64,000 nucleotides of DNA from Marivivens donghaensis (GCF_030410045.1 NZ_JAUFRA010000005.1:248001-312000); one strand, 5' to 3'; numbered from the stretch's first letter, positions 7,920 through 17,463 are shown. Made by a program: numbers and translations. The notes: a model not told the origin generated them from the sequence alone.

Positions 7920-9017
7920 ATGCGCGTAATGCCGCTTATTACAGCTGTCGTTGTAACTGCGTTTCTCTACTTCCTCGTTGCGGAACGCGACAGCCTGCTG
8001 GCGTTTGCTCAGGCTGACACCTCTGCTGAAGTCGAGGCCGAGGGGGCTGCAACCCCAGTTGACGAGCCATCGCTGATCAAAGTTGTCGTTCTGCGGAGCA
8101 CTGAGCGCGGTATCGAAAGCGCGGTCATCTTGCGCGGTCGCACCGAAGCTGCACGTCAGGTGGATGTGCGGGCCGAAACCACGGGTCAGATCATCTCTGA
8201 ACCGCTGCGCAAAGGGTCCTTTGTGAATACGGGCGATTTGCTCTGCGAGATCGACATAGGCAACCGCGAGGCGTCGCTCGCTCAGGTCGAAGCAGCGAAG
8301 CGCGAGGCGGAACTGAACCTCACCGCGGCTGAACGTCTGATTGGGGACGGTTACGCCAGTGAAAGCCGCCTGCGCTCTGCCGAAGCTGCGCTCTCTGCTG
8401 CTGAGGCTGCGGTCAGCGCTGCACAGCGTGAAATCGAAAACACCAAAATCATAGCGCCCTTCTCTGGCCTGTTGGAAACCGACACGGCGGAATTGGGCAC
8501 CTACCTGTCAACGGGCGCGGCCTGCGCGACGATCATCCAGCTCGACCCGATCAAGCTCGTTGGTTTTGTGCCTGAGATCGAAGTGGGCAAGGTTCAGGTT
8601 GGTGCGCCCGCTGGTGCCCGCCTCGCCGCTGGTGGTGATGTGATGGGCCGCGTGACGTTCCTGTCCCGCTCCGCCGACGACACCACCCGCACCTTCCGCG
8701 TCGAGGTCGAAGTGCCGAACGCCGACATGGCGATCAGTGATGGTCAAACCGCAGAAATCATCATCGGAACCGATGGCCGCAAGGCGCACCTCGTCCCGCA
8801 ATCGGCGTTGACGCTGAATGACAACGGCGATCTGGGTCTGCGCGTGATTGATGAAACGAACACTGTCCACTTTGCCAAGGTCGAAGTTGTCCGCGACACC
8901 ATCGACGGCATCTGGGTCACGGGCCTTGAGACTGAGGCGAATATCATCACCGCTGGTCAAGAATACGTTGTCGAAGGCGTCACCGTCGCCCCGACCTTTC
9001 AGGAGGCTAAGGGATGA
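7920..9017 (+). CDS. RND efflux pump periplasmic adaptor (membrane fusion protein)
   Basis: The 365-residue product bridges an inner-membrane RND pump to an outer-membrane channel. It has an uncleaved-looking N-terminal anchor (LITAVVVTAFLYFLV, residues 6-20), a lipoyl/barrel-sandwich segment with VDVRAETTGQIISEP, and a short alpha-helical hairpin rich in Ala and Glu (about residues 120-165). The second half-lipoyl motif is ENTKIIAPFSGLLETDTAEL, followed by beta-barrel and membrane-proximal domains. These are standard MFP features. The stop overlaps the start of the permease gene (ATGA), so the two are translationally coupled. No TolC-like gene is nearby, so the pump presumably uses an outer-membrane channel encoded elsewhere. 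Substrate unknown. Confidence 0.92.
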   Translation: MRVMPLITAVVVTAFLYFLVAERDSLLAFAQADTSAEVEAEGAATPVDEPSLIKVVVLRSTERGIESAVILRGRTEAARQVDVRAETTGQIISEPLRKGSFVNTGDLLCEIDIGNREASLAQVEAAKREAELNLTAAERLIGDGYASESRLRSAEAALSAAEAAVSAAQREIENTKIIAPFSGLLETDTAELGTYLSTGAACATIIQLDPIKLVGFVPEIEVGKVQVGAPAGARLAAGGDVMGRVTFLSRSADDTTRTFRVEVEVPNADMAISDGQTAEIIIGTDGRKAHLVPQSALTLNDNGDLGLRVIDETNTVHFAKVEVVRDTIDGIWVTGLETEANIITAGQEYVVEGVTVAPTFQEAKG

Positions 9018-12000
9018 CTGGAATGATTGACTGGGCGGCCAGCCGTGCGCGGATGGTCATTGCCTTTATTGTGCTATCGATCATCGCGGGTGCGGTCGCT
9101 TATGTGAGCCTCCCCAAAGAAGGTGAGCCGGATATCGAAATTCCGGCTCTGTTCGTGTCTGTACCCTTCCCCGGCATTTCCGCGACCGACGCGGAACGCC
9201 TGCTGGTCGAACCGATGGAAACCGAACTGTCGGACATCGACGGCCTGAAAACCATGACTGCCACCGCTGCCGAAGGTTATGCAGGTGTCGCGCTCGAGTT
9301 CGAATTCGGTTGGGACAAGACCCGCACCATGGCCGACGTTCGTGATGCGATGAACGCGGTTGAGGGGAAATTCCCCGATGGCGCGGATCAATATTCGATC
9401 AACGAGATCAACTTCTCTGAATTCCCGATCATCATTGTGAACCTGACGGGCGACGTGCCCGAACGCACATTGATTAAGGTTGCCAAAGACTTGCAGGACG
9501 AACTCGAAGGGATCGAAGCGATCCTTTCGGCCAACCTTGCAGGCACGCGCGACGAGATGGTTGAGGTGGTGATCGATCCTCTGCGGCTCGAGGCCTATAA
9601 CGTCACCGCGGGCGAATTGATCAACGTTGTGACGATGAACAACTTGCTCATTGCTGCGGGTGAAGTGTCGACCGAACAGGGTAGCTTCTCGGTCAAAATT
9701 CCGTCCTCGTTCGACAGCCCCCAAGACATCTACAGCCTGCCCGTCAAAACCAACGGCGACCGCGTGATCACCTTGGGCGATCTGGCGACGATCCGTCTGA
9801 CCTTTGAAGACCGCGAAAGCACCGCCCGTTTCAACGGCGTGAAAACCGTGGCGCTTCAGGTGGTGAAAGCACGGGGGTACAACCTCATCGACACCGCTGC
9901 TTTGGTGCGTGAAACGGTTGAAAATGCACGGGCGCAATGGCCTGCCGACCTTCAAGCCGCCGTCCACGTCGGCGCATCGAACGACCAAAGCCGCACGGTT
10001 GCGTCAATGGTTTCGCAGCTTGAGGGGTCGGTTCTGACCGCGATTGCGCTGGTAATGATCGTGGTTCTGGCCTCGCTCGGCACCCGCTCTGCGCTGCTGG
10101 TTGGCTTCTCGATCCCGACGTCGTTCCTGCTCGCGTTCCTTCTCTTAGGCATCATGGGCGTGACGATTTCGAACATCGTGATGTTCGGTCTGATCCTCGC
10201 CGTGGGGATGCTGGTCGACGGCGCGATTGTGGTCGTGGAATATGCGGACAAACGGATTTCCGAGGGCGCAGGCCCGATGTCCGCCTATACCGAGGCCGCA
10301 AAGCGCATGTTCTGGCCCGTGGTGTCATCGACCGCGACAACGCTCTGTGCGTTTTTGCCGATGTTGTTCTGGCCGGGTGTTCCAGGTCAGTTCATGGGGA
10401 TGCTGCCTGTCACGCTGATCTTTGTTCTCTCGGCCTCGCTGATCGTGGCGCTGATCTACATGCCCGTTATGGGTGGCGTTCTGGGCCGCACCAGCCGTCT
10501 GTTTGGCCGCACCTCTGACGCGCTCAAGGCTCGCTTGCCGTGGGTCGTGCGTGCCCTGTTGGTCGTGCCTGCGGGTCTGATGGCCTTTGTCGGTGCGATG
10601 ATGACTCTGAACCCTGCCTATCTGTCGGGTGAAGCGGTGCAAACCTCTGGCCTCATGGCGTCGCTTCCGGGGATGATCCTCTTTATGCTCGGCGCGGTCG
10701 GCCTATCGATCACCATCGGCGCGGCCAAGATTGAGCGTAAGCAGACCAAAATCCGTGCGGGTTATCACCGCAGTCCGTTTGGCTGGGTGATTTGGGGCGT
10801 GGCCGGTAACCCTGTCATGCCGCTTGTCACTGTGGGCGCGATCCTCGCCATCGTTATGTCGACCTTCACCTATTTCGGGGCGAACAATAACGGCGTCGAG
10901 TTCTTTACCGCGACTGAACCAGAGCAAGCGATCGTCTACGTTCAAGCGCGCGGCAACCTCAGCCTTTCGGAAAAAGACGTCCTCGTGCGTCAGGCCGAAG
11001 AGATCGCGCTGTCGGTTCCCGGCATCCAAACCGTCTTTGCTTTCGCGGGCGCAGGTGGCTTGAACGCGAATACCGCAGGCGCAGAGAGCCCGCGTGATGC
11101 CGTCGGTCAGTTGCAGATCGAATTGATCCCATGGGATGATCGCCCCGCCTTTGCCCGTGCCAATGACATTCCGCTGGAACAGTTGAACGGCAAAACGGTC
11201 ATGGCGAACCTTCAGGCGAAACTGGACCAAATCCCGGGTGTTCACACCGAAACGCTCGACCTTGCGATGGGTCCTGCGGCGACGAAACCTGTGCACTTGC
11301 GGCTCAAGGGCGACGACTGGGAGCAACTTCTTGCGACCACCGCAGAAGCGCGCGCGTTCTTTGAAACCGTTCCGGGTCTGACCCAGATCGAAGACAGCCG
11401 CCCCCTGCCCGGTATCGATTGGGAAATCTCGGTCGATGTGGAAAAAGCAGGTCGTTACGGCGCTGACGTGGCGACCGTGGGTGGCATGGTGCAGCTCGTG
11501 ACACGGGGGATCCTGCTCGACACGATGCGAGTGGATAGCTCTGACGAAGAGATCGAAATCCGCGTCCGCCTCCCCGAAGAAGACCGCGTTCTGTCCACCC
11601 TTGATAACCTCAAGGTGCGCACCTCTGCGGGCCTCGTTCCGTTGTCGAACTTCATCACTCGCACCCCTGTGCCGAAACTGGCGCAGATCGACCGCATCGA
11701 CCAAAAGCGCTACTTTGACATTAAGGCAGGCGTGGCCGATGGGCTGGTGAAACTGACGGCTGAGGATGGCACGTTCACCATCGTGGCCGAGGACGCGATG
11801 ACCAATGCACAGCGCGATGCCGTCACAAACGGTAGCCTGAAACGCGAAGTCGTGAACGGCAACGAACGGATCGCCTTTGTCGAAAGCTGGCTCAACGATG
11901 GCAATTTGCCTGCGGGGATCAGTTTTGAATGGGCGGGCGATATGGCGGACCAAGAGGAAAGCTCTGCTTTCTTGGGTCAGGCCTTCTCTGCCGCGCTGAT

Positions 12001-12661
12001 GCTGATGTTCATCATCCTTCTGGCACAGTTCAACAGCTTCTATAACTCTGTGCTGGTGCTTCTGGCAGTGATCCTGTCAACGACGGGCGTTCTGATCGGG
12101 ATGCTTGTGATGGATCAGTCCTTCTCGATCATTATGACGGGGACAGGGATCGTGGCGCTGGCGGGGATCGTGGTGAACAACAACATCGTTCTGATCGATA
12201 CCTATCAGGAATATAACCAGTATATGCCGCGTCTCGAGGCGATCATTCGCACCGCCGAAGACCGCATCCGTCCGGTTCTTTTGACCACCATCACCACGAT
12301 GGCGGGCCTTGCGCCGATGATGTTCGGCCTCAGCCTCGACTTCATCAACGGGGGCTATTCGATCGACAGCCCGACGGCGCTCTGGTGGAAACAACTTGCG
12401 ACGGCGGTTGTCTTTGGCCTTGGCATCGCGACGGTTCTGACGCTGGTGTTCACCCCCGCGATGTTGGCCGCACGGGTTTGGTTCACGACCTACCTGCACT
12501 GGCTCGGCCGCCTCTTGGCCCGCCTGTCGATGGGTCGCGGTAGCCGCGCGGCACAAGACTGGGCACTGGCCCGCGAGGCCCGCAAGGTCAAAGCGCCAGA
12601 GATCATTTGGGAAGACACCGAAGAACCCGCTGCCCCATCCACACTACGGGCTGCAGAATAA
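9014..12661 (+). CDS. RND efflux transporter permease, long form
   Basis: The inner-membrane proton-driven pump subunit. At 1215 residues it is well above the usual 1,020-1,060. It keeps the RND plan: TM1 at the N-terminus, the porter loop with SVPFPGISATDAERLLVEP, TM2-6, the second porter loop, and TM7-12 including GIVALAGIVVNNNIVLID and an RIRPVLLTTITTMAGLAPM segment. In TM4 the relay motif reads GMLVDGAIVVVEYADK (near residue 400), so only the first of the two Asp residues found in AcrB-type pumps is present. Extra length lies between TM6 and TM7, where two additional hydrophobic stretches occur (about residues 510-535 and 548-570). It is coupled to the adaptor gene by ATGA and followed by a terminator. 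Substrate class is unclear. Confidence 0.92.
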   Translation: MTGMIDWAASRARMVIAFIVLSIIAGAVAYVSLPKEGEPDIEIPALFVSVPFPGISATDAERLLVEPMETELSDIDGLKTMTATAAEGYAGVALEFEFGWDKTRTMADVRDAMNAVEGKFPDGADQYSINEINFSEFPIIIVNLTGDVPERTLIKVAKDLQDELEGIEAILSANLAGTRDEMVEVVIDPLRLEAYNVTAGELINVVTMNNLLIAAGEVSTEQGSFSVKIPSSFDSPQDIYSLPVKTNGDRVITLGDLATIRLTFEDRESTARFNGVKTVALQVVKARGYNLIDTAALVRETVENARAQWPADLQAAVHVGASNDQSRTVASMVSQLEGSVLTAIALVMIVVLASLGTRSALLVGFSIPTSFLLAFLLLGIMGVTISNIVMFGLILAVGMLVDGAIVVVEYADKRISEGAGPMSAYTEAAKRMFWPVVSSTATTLCAFLPMLFWPGVPGQFMGMLPVTLIFVLSASLIVALIYMPVMGGVLGRTSRLFGRTSDALKARLPWVVRALLVVPAGLMAFVGAMMTLNPAYLSGEAVQTSGLMASLPGMILFMLGAVGLSITIGAAKIERKQTKIRAGYHRSPFGWVIWGVAGNPVMPLVTVGAILAIVMSTFTYFGANNNGVEFFTATEPEQAIVYVQARGNLSLSEKDVLVRQAEEIALSVPGIQTVFAFAGAGGLNANTAGAESPRDAVGQLQIELIPWDDRPAFARANDIPLEQLNGKTVMANLQAKLDQIPGVHTETLDLAMGPAATKPVHLRLKGDDWEQLLATTAEARAFFETVPGLTQIEDSRPLPGIDWEISVDVEKAGRYGADVATVGGMVQLVTRGILLDTMRVDSSDEEIEIRVRLPEEDRVLSTLDNLKVRTSAGLVPLSNFITRTPVPKLAQIDRIDQKRYFDIKAGVADGLVKLTAEDGTFTIVAEDAMTNAQRDAVTNGSLKREVVNGNERIAFVESWLNDGNLPAGISFEWAGDMADQEESSAFLGQAFSAALMLMFIILLAQFNSFYNSVLVLLAVILSTTGVLIGMLVMDQSFSIIMTGTGIVALAGIVVNNNIVLIDTYQEYNQYMPRLEAIIRTAEDRIRPVLLTTITTMAGLAPMMFGLSLDFINGGYSIDSPTALWWKQLATAVVFGLGIATVLTLVFTPAMLAARVWFTTYLHWLGRLLARLSMGRGSRAAQDWALAREARKVKAPEIIWEDTEEPAAPSTLRAAE

Positions 12662-12663
12662 AC

Positions 12664-12699
12664 AAAACGGGCGCGATGAGAGATCACCGCGCCCGTTTT
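12664..12699. terminator. Bidirectional terminator between RND permease and ABC exporter
   Basis: A perfect 12-bp stem AAAACGGGCGCG (12664-12675) / CGCGCCCGTTTT (12688-12699) with a 12-base loop. The stem starts with A's and ends in T's, so it can terminate transcripts from both convergent genes (RND permease ending at 12661 and ABC exporter ending at 12721). Confidence 0.88.
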
Positions 12700-12720
12700 C
12701 TATTTCGCCTCTGGTGGCTG

Positions 12721-14538
12721 TTAAGCCGCATCTTCTGAGGCTTGCTTCTGCCAAAGCTGCGCATAGCGCCCAGATTGTGCCAGCAGAGCATCGTGGCGCC
12801 CCTGTTCGACGATATGACCGTCCTCTAACACCACAATGCGGTCCGCATCCGCGATGGTCGACAGACGGTGTGCGATGGTGATCACCGTGCGGCCCTGACC
12901 CATCGCCCGAAGCTGGGTCTGGATGTCCCGCTCTGTTTCCGTATCGAGCGCCGATGTCGCCTCGTCCAGCAATAGGATCGGCGGGTTTTTCAGGATCGTG
13001 CGGGCAATCCCCACGCGTTGCTTTTCCCCGCCCGAGAGTTTCAGCCCGCGTTCACCCACCTGGGTGTCGTAGCCCTTGGGCAAAGACAGGACAAAGTCGT
13101 GGATTTGCGCGGCCTTTGCGGCCTCGACGATCTCGGCCTCTGACGCATCGGGGCGCCCGTAGGCGATGTTGTAGCGGATTGTGTCGTTGAACAGCACCGT
13201 GTCCTGCGGCACCACGCCAATTGCTGCATGAAGGCTGTCTTGGGTCACGTCCCGCACGTCTTGACCGTCGATAGTTAGCGAGCCGCCCGTCACGTCATAG
13301 AACCGGAACAACAGACGCCCGATGGTCGATTTGCCCGACCCAGAAGAGCCGACGATAGCCACGGTTTCGCCCGCGGCCACGTCAATCGACACGCCCTTGA
13401 GGATCGGACGCTCTGCGTCATAGGCGAACTCTACCGCGTTCAGCGATACCGCCCCGCCGTTCACCACCAGCTCGGTCGCGTCGGGTTTATCCGTGACCTC
13501 GGACGGCTGGTCCAAGAGGTCAAACATATCACCCATATCAATCAGCGCCTGACGGATTTCGCGATAGACCGACCCGAGGAAGTTCAACGGCATGGTAATC
13601 TGGATCATGTAGGCGTTCACCATGACGAAATCGCCGACGGTTAGGACGCCACTTTGGACCTCCATCGCGGCCATAACCATCACAGCAACAAGGCCACTGG
13701 TGATCAGAACGGACTGACCAAAGTTCAAAAAGGCCAGCGAATACGAGGTCTTAATCGCCGCTTTTTCATACTGCGCCATGGCGCCATCGTAGCGGTCGGC
13801 CTCCCATTTTTCGGCGCCGAAATACTTCACAGTTTCAAAGTTCAACAGGCTGTCGATAGCCTTTTGGTTCGCATCCGTGTCCTGTTCGTTCATCTTTTTG
13901 CGGATTTTCACCCGCCATTCGGTGACGCGGAAGGTGAACGCGATATAGAGCCCAATGGTCAGCACAACGACCGCCACATAGCGGATGTCAAAGAGATACA
14001 TCAGCATCCCTGCGATCATCAAAAGCTGGAGCATCAGCGGCCCCATATTGAACACGAGGAACCGCAAGAGGAATTCCACGCCCTTCACCCCGCGTTCCAT
14101 AATGCGGCTTAGGCCCCCTGTTTTGCGGGTGATGTGATAGCGCATCGACAGACGGTGAATATGGGTGAACGTCTCAATCGCGAGCCGCCGCAACGCGCGC
14201 TGTCCGACCTTAGCAAAGATCGCGTCGCGGAGCTGGTTGAACCCCACCTCCATCAGGCGCGCCATCCCGTAGGCGAGCGTCAGACCCACAGCACCCAACG
14301 CAAGGAAGGTCGCAGGGCTACCGTCAGGCGACAGAGCATCCACGGCTTGCTTGTAGAAAATCGGTGTCACAACGGCGATCAGCTTTGCCGCCAAAAGCAC
14401 CGTCAGCGCGATCACAACCCGCCGTTTGACCCAAGCCTGACCGTCAGGCCAAAGATAAGGCACCGCACGGCGCAGCACCCGCATGCCTTGCACGCGGTCG
14501 TTGTTAAGGTTCGCATCTGTTTTGGAAAGGCGGCGCAT
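12721..14538 (-). CDS. Atm1-type ABC exporter, fused permease and ATPase
   Basis: A 605-residue half-transporter with an N-terminal six-helix membrane domain and a C-terminal ATPase. Walker A is GSSGSGKST, the signature LSGGEKQRVGIART, Walker B ILLLDEATSALD, and the H-loop IAHRLSTI. The N-terminus, with VLRRAVPYLWPDGQAWVKRR and a first helix IALTVLLAAKLIAVVTPIFY, and the RAMRYHITRKTGGLSRIMERG-like coupling region match the Atm1/HMT1 (ABCB7) group. That group exports glutathione-linked sulfur or metal species and protects against heavy metals. Assignment to this group rests on those segments; substrate is inferred. The start is supported by GGAG upstream of the ATG at 14538. It stands alone, 63 bases downstream of the LysM gene on the same strand. 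Confidence 0.88.
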   Translation of the reverse strand: MRRLSKTDANLNNDRVQGMRVLRRAVPYLWPDGQAWVKRRVVIALTVLLAAKLIAVVTPIFYKQAVDALSPDGSPATFLALGAVGLTLAYGMARLMEVGFNQLRDAIFAKVGQRALRRLAIETFTHIHRLSMRYHITRKTGGLSRIMERGVKGVEFLLRFLVFNMGPLMLQLLMIAGMLMYLFDIRYVAVVVLTIGLYIAFTFRVTEWRVKIRKKMNEQDTDANQKAIDSLLNFETVKYFGAEKWEADRYDGAMAQYEKAAIKTSYSLAFLNFGQSVLITSGLVAVMVMAAMEVQSGVLTVGDFVMVNAYMIQITMPLNFLGSVYREIRQALIDMGDMFDLLDQPSEVTDKPDATELVVNGGAVSLNAVEFAYDAERPILKGVSIDVAAGETVAIVGSSGSGKSTIGRLLFRFYDVTGGSLTIDGQDVRDVTQDSLHAAIGVVPQDTVLFNDTIRYNIAYGRPDASEAEIVEAAKAAQIHDFVLSLPKGYDTQVGERGLKLSGGEKQRVGIARTILKNPPILLLDEATSALDTETERDIQTQLRAMGQGRTVITIAHRLSTIADADRIVVLEDGHIVEQGRHDALLAQSGRYAQLWQKQASEDAA

Positions 14539-14601
14539 GGAGGCTCCGTTCTGGCTGTACCAGTGGAACCTATGCGCCGCCGAAGTAGATTGCCAGTAGG
14601 G

Positions 14602-15954
14602 TTACTCGCTAATCTCGGGCAGGACGAAAACCTGTCCGGGGTAGATCAGGTCAGGATCGCGGATCAGATCGCGGTTGGCCTCGTAGACGTAGACATATTT
14701 AATGCCGTCCCCATAGGTGTCCGACGCAATCGCCCAAAGGGTATTGCCCGGCTGAACCGTGCGGACCGCAGCGCGGGTTTCCTCGGTCACTTGATCCGCC
14801 ATAGTCGCTGCCACTTCGGTCGCGACCTCACGTTTGAACGGGGTTTCCATGCGGCTGACAACTTCGCCCTGAGCCGACACTTCGTCCAGTCGCAGGGTGT
14901 AAACGCCAGGTTCAACGTCGACGAGGTCAATCTGCCAAGACCGGTCCGCTTGGATCGTTGCGGTGCCGACAGAGGCGCCATCCAGATAAGCCTGAACAAA
15001 GCCCTCGCCCGTGGCACGGCCAGCCAGCTTCACCTCACCATTGTCGTCATAGGTGATCGTGTCGAGCGTCAGCGCCTCAAGTGCGGCCCCATCCGCCAAG
15101 ACACGCACACCCTCTGCATCCGCGACGAGGAGTTGCGGAGCTTCGGCAGGTGCGGGTTCTGCGACTGGCTCAGCAACGGGTGCAGCTTCGACAGGTTCAG
15201 CTTCAGCAACGGGTTCGCTTGCGGGTTCTGCGGCTGTTGTCGGTTCTGCCGCGGTTGCAACCTGCACATCTTCTTGGGCAGCTGGCTCAGCGGCAGTTTC
15301 CTCTGTTATTGGTTCTGCGGCGGCAACGACGGGCTCTGCGTCTTGAACAGGTTCTGTGGTATCTGGCGCTTCAGCAACCTCTGTGTTGGCCTCAGCAACC
15401 GCGACTTCCGCAGTTTCCTCGGCGGCAACCTCTTCAGCAGCAACCTCTTCAGCAACACCCGCAGCCATCTCAGGCTCTGCCATACCGAACGGTGCGATGA
15501 TCACAGTCTCTGCCGCCTCAATCGCATCGCCATCGGGATCACCGACCAGCGACAGGACGCGCGGCTGATCAGACGGAGCAATCGTCAGGAACGCGGCAAA
15601 GGCACCGTCAGCGCCCGCCTCAATCCGTTCAATCACCTCACCATCAAGGCGCAGTTCCACCGCGCCACCACCGTCAAATTGCCCTGCAATCACGGCAGTG
15701 CCGTCCGCTTCGACCCGAACAGTGTCAAAGATCGGCGCAGCGCGGGTCAATTCGACAACAGGTGATGGCTCTGCTGCGGATGCTGGTTCAGGCGCTGCTT
15801 CAGTGGCAACCGCGGGCACCTCGGCCAGATTAGCAGGTGTTGCAGTTTCCGCCCCGTCGGAGCCTTGTCCAATGAAATAAGCCCCAAGCGCAATTGCAGC
15901 TACTACAACCACACCCCCGAGGACCAATGTCCCCTGACTAGATTTTGTCGTCAC
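14602..15954 (-). CDS. LysM-domain protein with Ala/Glu/Pro-rich linker
   Basis: A 450-residue membrane-anchored periplasmic protein probably binding peptidoglycan. It starts at a GTG (15954) behind GGAAGG and has a membrane segment at residues 10-28 (VLGGVVVVAAIALGAYFIG). A beta-rich domain follows with repeated statements about value and structure (VEADGTAVIAGQFDGGGAVE and a second similar copy KLAGRATGEGFVQAYLDG). Between these is a long low-complexity stretch of Ala, Glu, Val and Pro (about 155-290). The C-terminal 50 residues form a LysM motif (VQPGNTLWAIASDTYGDG to YPGQVFVLPE). Similar Roseobacter proteins are annotated only as LysM peptidoglycan-binding proteins. It diverges from the LOG-family gene. 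Confidence 0.85.
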   Translation of the reverse strand: MTTKSSQGTLVLGGVVVVAAIALGAYFIGQGSDGAETATPANLAEVPAVATEAAPEPASAAEPSPVVELTRAAPIFDTVRVEADGTAVIAGQFDGGGAVELRLDGEVIERIEAGADGAFAAFLTIAPSDQPRVLSLVGDPDGDAIEAAETVIIAPFGMAEPEMAAGVAEEVAAEEVAAEETAEVAVAEANTEVAEAPDTTEPVQDAEPVVAAAEPITEETAAEPAAQEDVQVATAAEPTTAAEPASEPVAEAEPVEAAPVAEPVAEPAPAEAPQLLVADAEGVRVLADGAALEALTLDTITYDDNGEVKLAGRATGEGFVQAYLDGASVGTATIQADRSWQIDLVDVEPGVYTLRLDEVSAQGEVVSRMETPFKREVATEVAATMADQVTEETRAAVRTVQPGNTLWAIASDTYGDGIKYVYVYEANRDLIRDPDLIYPGQVFVLPEISE

Positions 15955-16067
15955 TCGTGTTCCTTCCCCAGCAGCAAATTGCCGCCCCTCTTGATCAAGG
16001 GTTGTTGGACCATATCAACCGCCCTATTCAGGGTCAAAGCTATCTAATGGCTATTTTGGGGGCCACG

Positions 16068-16613
16068 ATGAAATCAGTCTGCGTTTACTGTGGGTCACGG
16101 TCGGGCAACCGCCCGTCTTATGAACAATCCGCCGTTGATACAGGCACGATGCTGGCCGCGAATGGCTGGCGTCTGGTCTACGGTGCGGGCGATGTGGGTC
16201 TGATGGGCACTGTCGCACGGGCGACCCAGTCAGCGGGCGGTATGACCTTTGGCGTCATTCCCGAACACCTCGTCAAATGGGAAGTCGGCAAACGTGACCT
16301 CGACAGCTATGTCGTCACCGAAACCATGCACGAGCGCAAAAAGATCCTGTTTATGAACGCCGATGCGATTGTCGTTCTGCCAGGTGGCGGCGGGTCGCTT
16401 GATGAGTTCTTTGAGGTTCTGACATGGCGGCAACTGGGTCTGCACTGCAAACCCATCTACCTCGTCAATATTGAGGGCTACTGGCAAAAGCTCTTCGACC
16501 TGCTCGATCATATCGTGGACGAAGGCTTTGCAGGTGAAACGCTGCGGTCCTACGTCACCGTGGTCGAGGATACGACAGCGCTGGAAACGGCTCTGCGGGA
16601 CGCCCTGTCCTGA
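16068..16613 (+). CDS. LOG family (TIGR00730) nucleotide 5'-monophosphate nucleosidase
   Basis: A Rossmann-fold protein of the LOG/YvdD family, which cleaves the N-glycosidic bond of cytokinin riboside 5'-monophosphates or AMP. The 181-residue product starts MKSVCVYCGSRSGNRPSYEQ. It has GLMGTVARATQSAGG and the diagnostic PGGGGSLDEFFEVLTWRQLG, matching the PGGxGTxxE catalytic signature with Ser in place of Thr. The ATG at 16068 was preferred over an in-frame ATG at 16047 because it directly precedes the conserved core and has a GGGGG run 5-9 bases upstream. It diverges from the LysM gene, and its 3' end overlaps convergent rarD by 64 bases. The natural substrate in a bacterium of this kind is uncertain. 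Confidence 0.9.
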   Translation: MKSVCVYCGSRSGNRPSYEQSAVDTGTMLAANGWRLVYGAGDVGLMGTVARATQSAGGMTFGVIPEHLVKWEVGKRDLDSYVVTETMHERKKILFMNADAIVVLPGGGGSLDEFFEVLTWRQLGLHCKPIYLVNIEGYWQKLFDLLDHIVDEGFAGETLRSYVTVVEDTTALETALRDALS

Positions 16614-17455
16614 CGGATGGCCGCGACCGAATAAAGGACGAGCGCAACCCAAATCATCGGGAATGCGATCCCGTGCCAGAGGGTGAACGGCTCTAAAAAC
16701 ACGGTTGTCGCCACGACGAACTGCAGCGTCGGGTTCACGTATTGTAGGATTCCAACCGTAGAGAGCCGCACCCGCCGCGTCCCATAGGCGAAAAAGATCA
16801 GCGGTGAGGCCGTCAGCGGGCCAGAGAGCGCGAGCAAGATTTGCGTGCCCCAGTCCTTGTCTGGTGTGCCAAAGAGGAACAGATAGGTGAGCGCAAAGGG
16901 CGCGAGCGTCAGCACCTCTGCCGTCACGGACAAAACAGGACCAAGGTCGAGCTGTTTCTTCACCAACCCATAGCCGCCAAAGGTGAACGCCAACCCGAGT
17001 GCGATCCACGGCGGAACCCTGAGCCCCACGGCCAAGATCAACACCGCAAAGGCCGCGAGAGCCACAGCGCCCCATTGCCAATTCGACAGGCTTTCCCCCA
17101 GCACAAAGCGGCCCAGCATCACCACGACCAGCGGGAAGATGTAGTAGCCCATTGAGGCCTCAACCGCGTAGCCGAATTTGATCGCAAAGATGAACCCGAA
17201 CCAATTGGCCCCAATCAGTGAGGCCGCCAAGAAGATCACTCCGAATTTGCGAGGCGTGCCCAACGCGCCGCGCAACTGGCCCAAACGCCCCTGAAACGTC
17301 AGGATGACCCCAAAGAACAAGAGCGACCAGAGCGACCGATAGCAGAGCACTTCGAGAGGCGGCAAATGGCGAAGCTGTGCGTAATAGAGGGACGACAACC
17401 CCCAAACAATCGCCGCAACAACGAGCGCGACGATCCCTTTGACTGCTTCGGTCAT
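16550..17455 (-). CDS. rarD: EamA-family transporter RarD
   Basis: A 301-residue inner-membrane drug/metabolite-transporter superfamily protein with about ten helices in two EamA repeats. The N-terminal KGIVALVVAAIVWGLSSLYY, the segment EVLCYRSLWSLLF, and ASMGYYIFPLVVVMLGRFVL match RarD, whose physiological substrate is unknown (the E. coli name comes from a chloramphenicol-sensitivity annotation). The ATG at 17455 is preceded by AAAGG at 17464-17468. That ribosome-binding site is partly inside a 16-bp hairpin. The 3' 64 bases overlap the convergent LOG-family gene, so each transcript's tail is antisense to the other. Confidence 0.9.
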   Translation of the reverse strand: MTEAVKGIVALVVAAIVWGLSSLYYAQLRHLPPLEVLCYRSLWSLLFFGVILTFQGRLGQLRGALGTPRKFGVIFLAASLIGANWFGFIFAIKFGYAVEASMGYYIFPLVVVMLGRFVLGESLSNWQWGAVALAAFAVLILAVGLRVPPWIALGLAFTFGGYGLVKKQLDLGPVLSVTAEVLTLAPFALTYLFLFGTPDKDWGTQILLALSGPLTASPLIFFAYGTRRVRLSTVGILQYVNPTLQFVVATTVFLEPFTLWHGIAFPMIWVALVLYSVAAIRQDRASRRAVSSAVVSSTTVT

Positions 17456-17463
17456 GTTGGCTG

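Noticed and set aside
15140..15480. Short GC-rich near-repeats that look like a repeat array
   Set aside because: They are codon-level repeats of the Ala/Glu/Val/Pro linker in the LysM protein, with irregular units, not a CRISPR or a minisatellite.
14134..15765. A 543-residue open frame on the plus strand with a Cys/Gly/Phe-rich run
   Set aside because: It is antisense to the ABC exporter and LysM genes. The odd composition is the complement of the Ala/Glu/Pro-rich linker codons.
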